From assembly GCA_000149265.1 (NCBI GenBank), contig CH002827.1, positions 975,555 through 1,039,554 on the forward strand: a stretch of DNA of 64,000 nucleotides. The letters run 5' to 3'. The position numbers were made by a program, and so were the translations under genes. Shown here in pieces: positions 38,401-51,800 of the stretch. This DNA comes from Ciona savignyi. Its lineage: Eukaryota > Chordata > Ascidiacea > Phlebobranchia > Cionidae. The notes beneath the pieces are model-generated. The model was not told the origin of the DNA and ran no database searches. It worked only from the letters and a program-made list of their open reading frames with translations. Position 1 is the first letter of the stretch. Every line of letters begins with the position of its first letter.

Positions 38401-40027
38401 TCTTCTGAAAGGGAATTCTTGGCCCCAAAGAACATGCTTTTTCGGTGAGCTGAATAGACCAGCTGAGACGATTGGAAAGCAGAGAACATGAAATCAGGCA
38501 CTGGAACAACGTACGAACATGGCTCACTCCCTGAGAAAAGATAGGACGCCTATCAATAGTGCCCCGTATTAAAAAGCATTGTAAGTCGCTGGAATGCGCG
38601 AACGACCTTAAAGATGTAGAACCCTGGATCAACCAGGTAAACATTTTGCTCTGAATCCTTCAGACAACGTTTCCCTTTGTATCCCGCGTTGTTCGACTAT
38701 TTGAGAGCTACTGCTAAAGCGTTAACAGCCGGTTCCTTGTGTTAAACTAACATTCTTCTTTATGATAAGCAATGTTGGGTTCTTGTAAAACTTATGTATG
38801 CATGTGTAACGAGTACGTACCAGCATCTGAGCGGAACACTCATATAACATGAGTCAAAATCATTGTGTTCACATAGGTCATGAACATTTTCTCCTCGTAT
38901 ATGCCTTAAAACTTTTTTAAAGTGTGTGTAAAACTGCACACCACTTTAGGTGACGTTTTATATAAAAAAAAAAAAATTTTGCAGGATTTTTAAAAATCCT
39001 GGCCTCTTCTAAGGGATATTTGTGTTAATTTTTGTTTCAACTTTACCACCACGGTGTCCTTAATACTATAGAGTCAATCCACAGTCAACGCTATCAGATT
39101 CTTACCGCGACGTATAATGCTACACTGCTTTATGACTTCCTGTGTATTCATCACCTAACAGGTAGGTAGTTGGTTATTTGTGACCTGCCATTACTAGCCC
39201 ATTGAGACGGAATGCCCAATGATTTCGTTTTACTTTTGGGTCAAATTGAATTTATGACTGACGTTCGGTTGATCGTACGAATTAAAATGATATTTCAACA
39301 ATAATACCCGCGAAAGTGACGGAGAAATGCTAGCGAGAGTTCCACTTATCCGGTTACTCTAACCGTCATTCAAAGCGACTTATTTGATATTAACACATTA
39401 GGGAATTAAAAACAGCCATTTACGCTTAAGCACACACAAGGAGCGAATCAATAATAAAATGAAATTTCACGGTTTTTATTAGTGTGTCGACGATCCAGTC
39501 TTCGACGTTCGGCCTCCGATGTGGGAGAACGAGACGCAGTACGCTCCCGTGACGTTGAGCTAATGTTGAAATGGCTGTTCGCACAGATTTCTATATTAAG
39601 TGTCATCGGAAAGATCGGTGACGACTCTTTCAGTGGAAACCACATCGCAACGGTTTTTAATTTCCAACCATATGATATTGCTTAAAGTTTATCCGAGTTG
39701 CATGAAATTGCCATTGCTTTAAACATCAACCATACCGAAATAACATTTCATTCACACATAAGTTACCCGCTGTCCAATGTGTCACTTCACATCAATCATA
39801 AGTATGTTGTATGAGAAATGTTTTGTCACACTCAACCGCGTTTTTAATTTGGTTTGGAAACATAAGAATATCTAGGTCCTTGTTGGCTTTATAGGAAATT
39901 TAATTTTATTAGCTAAGGGCTTAAAAGAAACAAGAAACGGGCTTTTAAAACAGGGCAGCGAAACAACATTTATACGAGAGCAAAAACTTGCAGTAGTCCA
40001 GCTAAACTTGACGTTGCTGTCAATTAT
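32459..40027. other. Irx interval, central part: no gene seen
   Basis: Unique, moderately AT-rich DNA across the axis of the inverted Irx arrangement (about 36-38 kb). A 102-codon minus-strand frame at 36181-36489 has several cysteine pairs but no supporting context. No recognisable palindrome is preserved at the axis itself, so the duplication centre has diverged or been rearranged. Confidence 0.5.
38430..38510 (+). repeat. diverged direct repeat C, first copy (partner 42467-42547)
   Basis: 81 bp aligns gap-free with 42467-42547 in the same orientation. Shared islands are GAACATG, TGAATAG, AAAGCAG, GAACATGAAAT and GAACAAC at identical spacing. Identity is roughly 60%. It may be an older duplicated regulatory element. 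Confidence 0.45.
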
Positions 40028-40188
40028 CGCGAGTCCAACGATCCGAAACCGAATCGGCAATTAGTGTCGCCTCCGAAGAAGTAATCTCTGACAAGAGGAT
40101 CGATCCGAGCGGGAGGCTACGAATATGACTCCAAACGGTTAATGAAATCGGTCGCTTTGACAAATCGCTTGCGGCGCCGCGTTCGATG
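40028..40188 (-). promoter_or_regulatory. duplicated non-coding element B, right copy (putative Irx enhancer)
   Basis: Inverted partner of 32072-32232 with about two differences in 161 bp. It lies about 13.3 kb upstream of the plus-strand Irx start; the left copy lies about 8.4 kb upstream of the minus-strand start. In both arms element B is farther from its gene than element A, which gives the mirror order. Confidence 0.75.
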
Positions 40189-42466
40189 GCTCCGAATCTG
40201 CTTAACCCATTTGTTTTATTCGTCCGTTAGTGGGCGCCGTTTCGGTATTCAGTATTGCAGACTGTTGTTCTGATTTCTAAAGCGTTAATAGCAAAAATGC
40301 ATTATCACGTACCACAAGGTTAAATCAAGTCTTTATTATTTACTGACATGCCTTAAACATTAACGAAACATAGCGAGAACGTGCAATATTTTAAACCCTC
40401 GTGGCAGATCGCGTGAAGGCATTTGATCGCCGGTCTTCATTTGGCCGCCACTCGTACCAATGTTTATCGTGGTCAGTCCATTTCTCCTGCTTTCGCTCAA
40501 CTTTATCGCGTGCGTATCCCTGCTTGTTTACAGCCGTATAGACAGCGACCGACCGCCGCATGCACCTACTGAACTTATGATATTGCCTTTCTCGCTTCAG
40601 CCCCTTTGCTTGTTTCTGCTGCCCAAAATGATATTTATCCTATACATTACCTTTTTTGTTCACGCAACGAGGAAATATTTCGAATTTTGAGCTTTAATCC
40701 GCGTCTCTGTGGATATTTTGCACCTTAAATATAGTTTGCTGTTTAACTTGCTAGAACTGTTAAAATTAACCTTCTTACAGTTTGTGAAATGTGCACATCA
40801 AATAAGTCAATCAAAAAATTATTGGATTGTATATCACAGTAGCGACAAGTGATTAAAATGGCTTCGCCACTGATGTAAACCAGTATTAATAGAGCATATA
40901 ATAATAAAAGGTTTAATCCTTCTCCCGCGTTTGCTAAGCTTTGTTGACTTTAAGTTGTCATAGTTTGTATTTCAATTAGCGCGTTATTTATATTTAAACA
41001 ATATTTCGATTATACCGGACACGATATGGAGAAAATAAGTCATTTATAACAATCAATATCGGATGTTCTCTTGAGATCTTACAGAACCCACCCTATATTT
41101 GATAAGTATAATGACCCATATTCAAATATGTGATCAAAACAAATATGACAGTGATTAATTCCTAGGCGAGTGGATATTGATGGGATGTTTAAACAAACGA
41201 CATAAGTAAATCGGAAAGTAAAGTGCACCCGCTATACGTTATTTTTTAACCGGTGCAGATATGGATTATTTTACATCCAATGTACATTAAGAATGTATCC
41301 CAAAATCGCAAAGTAACACGCTATCGTCTATCACTGTATTTAAGGTCTAACTTTTCGGAGTGTCAATAAAAACACAGATGTCGCCGCCTTCAAAACCTCT
41401 CCAGTTTCAATTAAGAGTTTCACGCCCATAAGGGTGACGGCTAGTAAAATGGACACCCATCGACGTTCCATTGTCCTCCAACCTTTGCCATTGTTTTCGA
41501 AAGAGACGGGGTAACTGCAGACGCGCCTTTGAAACATTATGAAAGCGGCGAGAGTGGTTACTGTAGATCTATCAAAACCCGCTGTGGATTGCGGCTTTTT
41601 TTTCCTTTTTGCGACGACAAAAGTTTGCCGTTTTGCGTCGATCATCCAAAACCTCACCGTCGTGTTTACAAAACATTAGAGACGCCAACGATACCATGGC
41701 CACATTCTCTCCCGGCCTTTTTGTATCTATGGGCGTTAACGAAAGGTGGCCGACTTCCTGCCCATCAGAATATGTTTGTTGGTTGCCTAAACACAATGTG
41801 TAAATTTACGGGAAAACTGATCTATTTAGTGAAAAATAAAATTACGGCCGACCGCAACTGCCCACAGTAATATATTATAAATGATTAGACATGTTTTCTT
41901 GAAACCCGAATTACTTATAATTTACCGGGATAATAGATCTTTGTCGTTGTTTGTATTATCATTTGATATTAATCGCGTTATGAATAATTGTTTAGTATTT
42001 ATATGTTCAAGGAAGGCTGTTTTGGCGGTAGTTCAGCATAAACATATTATGTATAAATGTTTATTTTTAATGCAACAATAAAGCAGTTTAAAACTTTCTT
42101 AAATGTAATAATTTGTTATTTTATTGGCTTATTTTTATACTAAATGTAAAATGTTTCACACAATGTGTTTTCTATACGTTTTAAAACACCAAAAATCTTA
42201 ACTTTATCTATTTTAATTAACACGATATGTAAGTGGATAAAAACAATATTTTGAATGGTCATGTTGCATTTAAATTTTGTCGTATACCAAAAAGAATTAG
42301 TGAACGATTAAATACTTCTTCTATCGTGTGTGAATTATGACAAAACAATGTGTCGCCATCTGCGCCAACGACCTGCCGGACGTTGTTTAATTAGGATCAA
42401 TAAGAGTTCTCAGTCGATCACAACCCTTTTTGTCTTCCTTCCGAGCTCGCTTTCTTGCTCCGAGTC

Positions 42467-42547
42467 GAACATGTTTTCCAATCGAGATGAATAGCCCTAC
42501 GAGCCGCGCTTTAAAGCAGGGAACATGAAATTCAGTACAAGAACAAC
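42467..42547 (+). repeat. diverged direct repeat C, second copy (partner 38430-38510)
   Basis: Same-orientation partner of 38430-38510. Each copy carries the word GAACATG twice at equal spacing, once at the start and once in GAACATGAAAT. The surrounding sequence is not alignable. Confidence 0.45.
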
Positions 42548-44000
42548 ATTCTCTCCGAATCTCGTCAAAAGGCGGCCATTTCGTTGCCTGTTTTCATCGG
42601 ATCCTATAGTTCTCAAACGGCTGCTAATTTGAAAGATCGCGTGGGAACACAACAGTTTGAATTTTACAACTTTTCGCTCGCAAAGTAATTTTACAAGTAA
42701 GGAAATTGTAAAACACGTCCGTGTAAGCTTCTGTGCTTTTGAGTCACATATGTAAAACACTGCTAAGTCTATTGCTGTGTCGTGTGTAAGAAGGTGATAT
42801 AACAACTGTAACTTTGCATTGAAATTTCACTGAACACATGTTGCAGATTTGTTTGACTTGTATAATTACACTTTGAACATGTCAGTCAGTATTCATTTTT
42901 GTATCTATGAGACACGCTTCTCCTTTTATCTACTTAACAATTAAAAAGGTGGTGTAACTTTTTACTAGAATAAAACTGTGTCTTAACAGTAATTGTTAAA
43001 AATAAACCAACAGCACGTTTTGATGGTATATCAATTTTAAAATGAAGGATAATTCGTCATTCCAAAACAACTAGTATGCTTTGATACAAACTTACAAAGT
43101 TGGCTGACTGAACCTTTTTTACGCAAAGTGTTGAGAGAAAGGTTATGTTTGCGTGCCTTGTGATTAACTCAATTTAATTGTTTTTAAACAATTTTAAAAA
43201 CGTTTTAAATGACTCACATACACGTTGATTGTGCCCCTAAACTACATGAGTCCTGACATTTAAAAATACAATAATGGAAGGATATTTTACGATATATTCG
43301 CTCCGAGCAAATGTGGCTTATATATATAGTGTGGTGACGTTGGCGCCTGGCTGTATCCTTCCCACACAATAATCTTCCACCGGCGGTCGAATTAAAAGTA
43401 AAAAATTCCGCTTGTAAGAAAAAATATCTTGACTTGAAAATCAGCTAACATGCGTAATAGGTTTAGCATTTCACTCTATTTTTATCTCTGCAATGCCCGC
43501 CGACTCTTGTACGTATTTGCCACGCATGCAGTGACATTAAACATTTTAGTGCACTTCACGATGATGTTTGCGAATGCAACCTCATAATGCCAAAGATAAT
43601 ATCTGTTCGGGGCTTAATTTTACCAACCGCGAACGTCAACTGACTTCACAAAACACGGAAAATCTAACCTTTTTATTAGTAAACACAATCAAATAAAAAA
43701 ATGTTTTTTTCAGTTATTCAATTGTCACAAAAAATAAGTATAAAGATTAATTAGAATTAGGCATATGTGCATAAATTAAGACATCGCAGAAATCAAATAT
43801 TGTGATTGCATGTTAAATATAACAGCAAACAAGAAGAATTAGAATTATTATTTTAGTCTTGTTAGTCCTGGTCACAAACACAAGCTCGTCGGTCAGCAGC
43901 GGACACCTGCATATTTCTTTGCTCTTTGCGTATTTTTTACCGGACTCAGTTTTAGTTCCATGATTTGCTCGTCACTCAGTCCGTTTTTTATATATGGAAT

Positions 44001-44044
44001 TGGTTAGGATTCGGGCGCGTTAACCATTAGGCCACACGACCGTT
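44001..44044 (-). repeat. tRNA-like fragment (SINE head or tRNA pseudogene)
   Basis: Read on the minus strand, GTCGTGTGGCCTAATGGTTA resembles the 5' half of a tRNA-Arg-type sequence with a box A (TGGCCTAATGG). No matching 3' half with box B or acceptor stem follows, so it is not a functional tRNA gene. Confidence 0.45.
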
Positions 44045-45700
44045 CAATTTGCTCTTTACGTATGCGAGCGAGCTTGGAAATCATTCAATGTTGCGCCGAC
44101 TCGCGGCCGCGTGTTTGGACGAGGTCTTAACTTATTAACCGGCCATCTACATTTATCGTGTGTGAAATTCGTTATACCTTGATTAAAAAGTTTTTATTGT
44201 TCCTTTAAATTAAATTGCCTTGACGTTCTACGAAATATAGTTCAAAAAATTCAGCAGAGAAATGGCCAGCATGTTGGCTACGTGCCACAGTACAATATAT
44301 ATATAACGTATTATATAGTTTAAAAATCTGTTTAAGCGTATACAAAAGGTATGGTCACTCATATGAAGCGCTATTTTTGAATTGAAAGCAGGTCTAATTC
44401 CTAGAAAGAACCAATATTTTGACGCACAATGGCCCAGGGTGTTAACATAGCCGATAAAGAAATTTACAAAAACTAGGTCAAAGCAAAACCACAAAAATCT
44501 TGGAAGGACACGCAAATCTTGTAGCGAGGATTTTATTGAGTGGAAATCTTGGCGACGAATATGTTTATTGCGATGATCAATCAGCAAGCGGCAAACTGTA
44601 TACACACCTAACTCCTAAAATATTCTTGACGTTGTTATACAGATGTTAACATAATTATGGTCGACTTATACAAAGTAAAATGTATTTGAATATTCTTTTT
44701 ATGATGGATATTTATAAACAACGGCAAATCGTGATTGGCATATACCATGATTAGCAGCTGAAAAAGAAACGAAGAAAGTTCCATGTCAGTTGTTTATATA
44801 TTAGTATATCTTCCGCCTTATCCTCTGCGATACGACTCAATTTGGACGAGATGATATAAGCAAACGTGCGGCGAGCACACCCAGATTCGGTTTTATTTGC
44901 TTTCATGACGTTATATCAACAACCTGTAAGGTTCTCCGGCCCGCTCAAAAACCCAGTCGTTATATGCCAACGACGACCCTCCCTTTAAGTTAGAAAGCTT
45001 ATGTATGTTCATACCGAAGGTAAACGCTGATGCCGACGTAGACATCAGCCTAACCCTTTACCAGACACCCTTTTTACCAAAATGACATCGTTTTGCATTT
45101 ATTAATCTAATGGAATATATACTAATAGCTCAATGACAATGTTATCTTTTATTTAATGACGTAACAATTTTTACTATGACGCTTGCACTTGCACGAGCTA
45201 CAAACGATTCGAGTATGATTGTGATTCAGGGAAAATCAAAATAGCGTGATGGCTTGTTTCCATTTTCGTTCTCAAGATAGTCAAGGTAGCCAATATAATA
45301 TCAACATTGCGTCGTAATATAAAACGCGCCTTTATGCTTCTCAGAATAAGTTGTGATTTCGCCTATCTGGGACACGGTTTTCATTTTAACGGTGTGAACA
45401 GGTAGTCACGATTTAGGCCACAGGTTAAATAATTCTGCAATGACTTGCAATTTCTGTGCCCCACACGTTGCAATAAAAAATGGACTCATTATATATTGAC
45501 CCAGGCAAATTGTAACATGTAAAGCAATGTTCCACTAACTTATGCAGCAAAAATAGCTTAAGCTAAGTAAGTATCTACTTCACCATCACTTAATATAATA
45601 AATCATTACGAATTACTAATATGTACACACGTTTGTAAGGAAAGCCTGCTGCAGCCACAAATCAGTTAATGCAACATACAAAATGCGCATATCGCAACGA

Positions 45701-45815
45701 TTTACAGGCCAAACTGTCAAATTGAGATCGATATTTGAGCGTCGCCCTTCTGACACTAAGCAGTGCACTGTGGCGTCTAATGCGTCGCTTAGCGTTCTCT
45801 GTGTAAGAAGGTTAA
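45701..45815 (-). promoter_or_regulatory. duplicated non-coding element A, right copy (putative Irx enhancer)
   Basis: Inverted partner of 31217-31331, with no difference seen in 115 bp. It lies about 7.7 kb upstream of the plus-strand Irx start; the left copy lies about 7.6 kb upstream of the minus-strand start. The near-equal distance and opposite orientation put both copies in the same position relative to their own gene. Confidence 0.75.
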
Positions 45816-48800
45816 ACATGTAATTGGAATCATGCGTCGCCCTCTAATTAATTGGGAGAGCACACTTCGTAAAAAGTTCCCAACTACTCTATCATAGCGG
45901 AGTATGGGACCAGCCATTTTGATTAGATTTGGCAGGAAAAGTAAGGTTATAGGTAATATATAGAAATAATATGAAACAACGGGTATGCCAATATATTTAT
46001 GTGGGCTCACTATTTAAATAATTAGTAGGCTAATCCTACTGAGCAATATCCAAATACTATAAACTAATAAATATTTAAAATTAGCTTACAAAATTAAAAA
46101 TTTCCAAAATGAATTTCTTATAATGACTTTGCAAAATGATGCTACGTTTCTTGTCAGTTATCAATGAATTCCTCCTGTCGTTGCGAGCGATCCTACAAAA
46201 GCTTCATATGCGCGCATTTTACTTATGTCAATACCAAGATTTACTTTATTTGATAGTTGGAAATTTTATTTTAAAAAAATATTTGAGAGATAAATATGAT
46301 AAATAAGGCCTAAAGCTTTCAGTACAGTTTTTTCTTTATTAATCTGACGTTTTATGTACCGCCATCGTGTTGTGTGGCAACCGTTTCAGTGAAGACCTGT
46401 CAATCGACTCTTTTATCAGATTGACCAATCCTTTCGATCGTTGAGTATCAAAGTTCAGTGTTTATTATTGGAATAAAATGCTCGATGACATTTGGACTTA
46501 TACTCTTTGCTTGCTCTTCCTTGGCTTCCATGCACTCGCTCGAAGAGATGTGTCGTTTGTTGTGAAATCTGTGGCCAGGTTGCGTCGTGACTCCCATCAC
46601 TTGCCGGTTATTTACAGATCAGCAGAAATTTAGAGTAATTTTATTTTATCTGCTCTCGGTGGATTCTCGCTAATCACGATTCCACTCTTTGCTCAGTGTA
46701 CCAAGGGCAGGGCATTGTCTTATTTGGTGGCGCCGGTTGCAGTTAGTTGGAAACAAGAAAGTCGTGACAGATTGGTTGACTGCTAATTCACAATCCGGCA
46801 AATGGGTAACCTCTATCTTAACCACATAAAGCTTAAAGTCCTTTTATATTTTTTTCCGATGAACGCTTGTTTTTGTTTCAGTTTCTTGGAAACCTCTATA
46901 CAAATTCAACAAAACAATTTATAACCACAATTTTAATTTTAAGCTACTTAATATGTATTATATATTTTTATTTTGTTATATATATTTCAATATTTTCTTA
47001 GGGTCACTAAAGTACTGTCAAATGTACTTATAGTCTTATCGTAAGCTTACTAAAATTACCCACACATTAATTGACTTCTTTGCGAAATCATCCAACACCT
47101 AATGATGATAAACGAAGCCTTTATGTATCTTTAAACGACGAAAAATTTAAACAGCAAGGTAATTTTGTTCTTAATATGAATATTTCGCTAAAGGTGACAT
47201 TTACAGTATCTTATTAAATGCTGAGAAATGTTAACAATGGCAAAATATATCTTATGTAAAAATAAAATTGACTTTCTGTTTATAATTATTATAGCCCACC
47301 AAAATAAAATATTACCTCCAAATTATATAATAACTAAATGGTTTACCATATACTATTCTTACAATTACCCTAAGTCAATTATGCAGTAAGACAGTTTGCA
47401 AAATCCCGATTTTACATTATTTTTAACCGACAACAGTTATATTATTTCCAAGGTTTGGCGAAAACTGAACGAAACGTTATGGCTCTAATCCACTATGTCC
47501 CCACGTTTTATTACTACAAAACTGCTGTGTTTGTCTGTCTTGGAACTGCACAGACGATATCTCTGGATGAAGTAGATTCGGTGCGGTAGTGAAAATGTTA
47601 GAGTCTCTTTCGTCTACAACACACTTATAAACTTCGGAAAAACGAAGCGATACTAAGTCATCTTCTATTTTACACCGCTCTTCGAATCCCCAGGATCGGG
47701 AATAAACATCCTATCGCTAAAACCATAGAATTATGCATTAACGCCTTATTTATATAAAAAAAATGATTCTGAAAACGGTATAAGCGACGAAACCTGGCAT
47801 GTTTACGTAAACAAAGGGGGGGGGGTGTAAAAGTTGCTTTTCAGACATTTTTAGAATTATAACAAAACAGCCTACTTGGCAATATGAGAAAAGACGTCAT
47901 AGTATATGATCACAGACACGATGTTAAGTCAGTAATATTTTGCAAATAACAGAATTGGATGAATTGGTGACTCTTGATAAATGTGGATTTCCCTACACCC
48001 ACGGGCTTAAATACTGATTTTACATGGTAGTTCGTTTAAAACTCAACACTTTTTGTGTGTATTGCGGAGCGAAAGTATAAATTTGAGTAAATGTTTGCAT
48101 AAAAATAGATACTTTGGTAGTAGAATTTAGGGATATTCACAATTTTCGACAGTCATAAAAAATTCACTTTTTACATTATCCGCGGATTATTTCGTCCGTG
48201 GACAGGAATCTGCATTTTACCCAGACCGGGAATAAGCCCATTCAAACTTACATTTCAGCTTTAGTTTAACATGTTAAGAATTTTCAGCGCCAGTAAATGT
48301 AAATAATATAAACTAATTGGGTCACCCTAATGTTAGCATTTGTATTTATATGTAGAATGTTGGAGAAACCCATATATCCAACGGTGTGAAGGAGGATCAA
48401 ATGTTCTTCCTCGGAAATTGTAGCCCAGCAGTGCTGAGATTTAATAATTTTGTTAAAATACGTTACTATATTATGTAACCTCAACTACGAATTAACATAG
48501 CGAACCGCAGTAAACAGCACGAATATTTGGGATTAACATCGCGTGCACAGCCAACCACATAACGCAATAATGCCATCTTATCTCGAATTTCCAGGTATCT
48601 ATGTGTTTTTATTGCGCAATGCAGCCAGTCTTATCTAATCAATCTTACAAGCTTTATTTTGAACTTTCGGGTCATCTCTCGGCAACCGTTACCATACATG
48701 CACGTTTTGCGTTTTTGAACAAGTTAATACAGCTCATTCGCCGCATTTCATAAATTTTGGTGAATTATGGCAAAACATTTTTTGGGTTTCCCGAAACATT

Positions 48801-51800
48801 ACAGAAAAGAGATTGTTATTGCATCACTCCTATCCTCCGTGTGTCCTGACTCAATGGAGATCACTCAAACCCAATGATATCTAATGGGTTGTTTAGGGCA
48901 GGGCTTCCCAAACTTTTTTACGAGCGACCCTTTTCTCATTATCAAAAAAATTTACGACCCCTTTTTGTCTTTTTAACTTATTTTAAGTTGTACGAATTTA
49001 AGAGTACGGTAAAAAAGCAGACAAACAACAGTATTTACAAAGATCGAAAACTGAGTTTGTTATTTAATGAGCTGCATGGTTCTGCATGTTTTTGCACAGT
49101 AAGTCAAACCGTGGCTCAATGTGTACATAATGTACATTATGCTGTAACAATGGTAGTTCGTCACAGTACTACAGACGGAATTTAACAGTGTAATGTATCT
49201 TTATACTGTAGTCAAAAACGCCAATAATGCCGTTTCAATTCAGAGAAAGTTTTTTAATAAATAGGCTACGAAGCATAAAGTAGGGTATTATAAGCAATTT
49301 GTATGAAAAACAGGAAGCTTTTGCGACCCCAAATTTTTTTCTTGCGACCCCCGTCGGGGTCGCGACCCCTAGTTTGGGAAGCACTGGTTTAGGGCAATAA
49401 ACAATCTATTTTTTACAACACAAAACAAATAACAGAATAATAGACGAATTTTCGTCCAATATAAACATAAAAATAACAAGGAACACGATTAAATGGAAAT
49501 TTTAGCGTTAGACAATATCAACCAGGTTTAAATAAAACGAATTAAAAGGTATAAAATCAGAAAAATTATATGTTTGGAATAGTCGGAGGATGTTAATCCT
49601 GCCACGTCGCGATATTTATTTTTCAAAGAAGGGATTAGTGAAGCAATAAACAGTTCAAGTTCAACCGCAGGTTAATATACCAAGGTTACAAGCGTGCCAC
49701 CTGAACCCAATAGGCTACAATTTATAGGAAAAGGGGACCCAGGTAAGTTTTTTTAAACTAATTTAATAAACCGAAAAACCGTTTAGAAAATAAGGAAAGC
49801 AGACAATTTTTATCACTTATAAACAATAGGTTATCTTTGTTAAAGTCAATAACTACAACAATGTGAAATGCATAAAAAACTACAGGATGTCAATCACGTG
49901 ACACCGCCATTTGCAAAAGCAATTTTCACCAAGCGGAAAAACTTTCGTTCGGAACCCTTCTTTCCTCATCCCACTTAGTATATATATCATATAGGCTACA
50001 TGTTGTAAATCGTGTTCTTCTGCAAGTTACATATCCAAAAAATTATTTTCTATAAAATTCCATTCTTGTTTGTTATCATTAATAAAACAAGATAAGCAGC
50101 TTAATTTGTAACTGGATGTATTTGTGTTTTTTGCTCTCAAATTTGGGCATGAGAGAAAAACAAATTCGTTTACTATATGGTTCAGGGGGGGTCGATTTTT
50201 ATTGAAACATGACTGCCATGCATTCTTGAAGCGAAGCTTTTTTGTCTTTAAATTTTTAATTATAATTGTTTTAAGTTTTCATCTAATTAATACACTTGTT
50301 TATGACGAGGTGAAATTATGTTCGAATGTTATATTTTTTAGATAAACTGGGATACTATTTTAAATCATTTTCTTTATACCGAGGTATCGACGATTGCCGA
50401 ATAACGGACGTAATTTTTATATTTTTGTGTTTTATCGGGAATTCGTCGAGTAAGTTTTTTTTTTATAATTTTAGGATCGATGCAAAAAAGAACTGCCATT
50501 TAGCACTCCTTAAAGTTTAAACTTAAAAGAATTCCCTTCATACGGAATGGATATAGACATGCCACAAGCAGAAAATAAACCAAATCTAAATCCATATGCG
50601 CCCATTCGAAACCCATAGGACCGATAAATATATATCTGGAAAGTAAAAAAAATGCTAAGTACCAATTTAGATCAATCGTGTGTTGACTCAATGTCCATTT
50701 ACTTTTACCTTTATTTGTTTCAGAACTTGAATGAGAAGAAACAATTTTAAATAGCTAAATTTAAAGTCACCCCACCTAAAGGCCGAGTTAAATCAAGACA
50801 ATATGTAAAATTAAATTGCTATAATCAAACTAAAAAGTTTTTTGGGGGATTAATGTATCAAAGGGCCCCATGATCTCGGCAAGTATTCAAGTTTACACAA
50901 CTGCTTAATATATTATTGTTAGTTTTGCATCAATATGACTTGCTCATTAGTCATAATGAAAACGGCTTAAAGTTCCTTCGATGCTTCGACAAAGTCGAAC
51001 AGTCAGACCTGTCACCGATGTTGCGCATATATACGGAGTTCGGCCTGCATTTGTCTTGTGGCATACTTTGAATGGATCAGGCAGGGCACAGGTATATCAC
51101 GTTTTTTTGGTGCCGATCGCAAGTTTGCGCAAATGGACTAATTTACGAAATGTCAAACTGTACGTCGGTACTAAAATAGAATAAGTATGAACAATATTGG
51201 TCGACGACTTAAGTTCAAGATTTCATGAAAAATCCCCGAGATATAAGGAAAAACGCGGACTGCTATATAGGTTGACGACTAATTATTGTGTGATTTGTTT
51301 AACATCTTTTGCACTTCTTGGTAGCGCAATTTAAACAAACTTAGGTAAGAATGGAGATTTTAAAGGTAGGCTATACGGATAATATATCTTCGTATTACCT
51401 GTACGTATAATCTGGTGTTTATGTTTAGTCAGAAATTTGTTTGAATTTGTCTAGGTTTGTTGTTTAGTGTGGTACAAGTGCGTATAGGCATTTACAAAAT
51501 TGTGCCATGTATATAAACCGCTACATTATGGAAGAAGAAAAACTTTCATGTTTAAGTAAATAATAATATCCTATAGCTGAGTGTCCCTTGTTCCCGGGAA
51601 ATCCAAATCGAAACACAGTTGGCTATACGAAAACAAACCGAGCATATGCTTTGCAAGCCACAATCGATATACATAGGGTCAGAAGTTCACACGAGAAAAC
51701 AATCTAACTGGTATTATAAACTAGTTTTGATTAATTCCAGTTTGTCGTAGCTATAGTTTTTAAAATTGACTAATGCCTAATACATTTTCTTTTACTAATT

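Larger units (their letters stand above)
40189..45700. other. Irx interval, right-central part: no gene seen
   Basis: No exon was supported. It contains the second copy of direct repeat C (42467-42547) and a tRNA-like fragment (44001-44044). The longest frames, such as 44228-44605 on the minus strand, are AT-rich hydrophobic readings without family features. Confidence 0.5.

Noticed and set aside
44001-44044. Functional tRNA-Arg gene
   Set aside because: Only a 5' half-like segment is present; no box B, T arm or acceptor-stem partner follows.
44228-44605. 125-codon hydrophobic minus-strand frame
   Set aside because: Composition is what AT-rich DNA gives by chance; no membrane-protein family or gene context was recognised.
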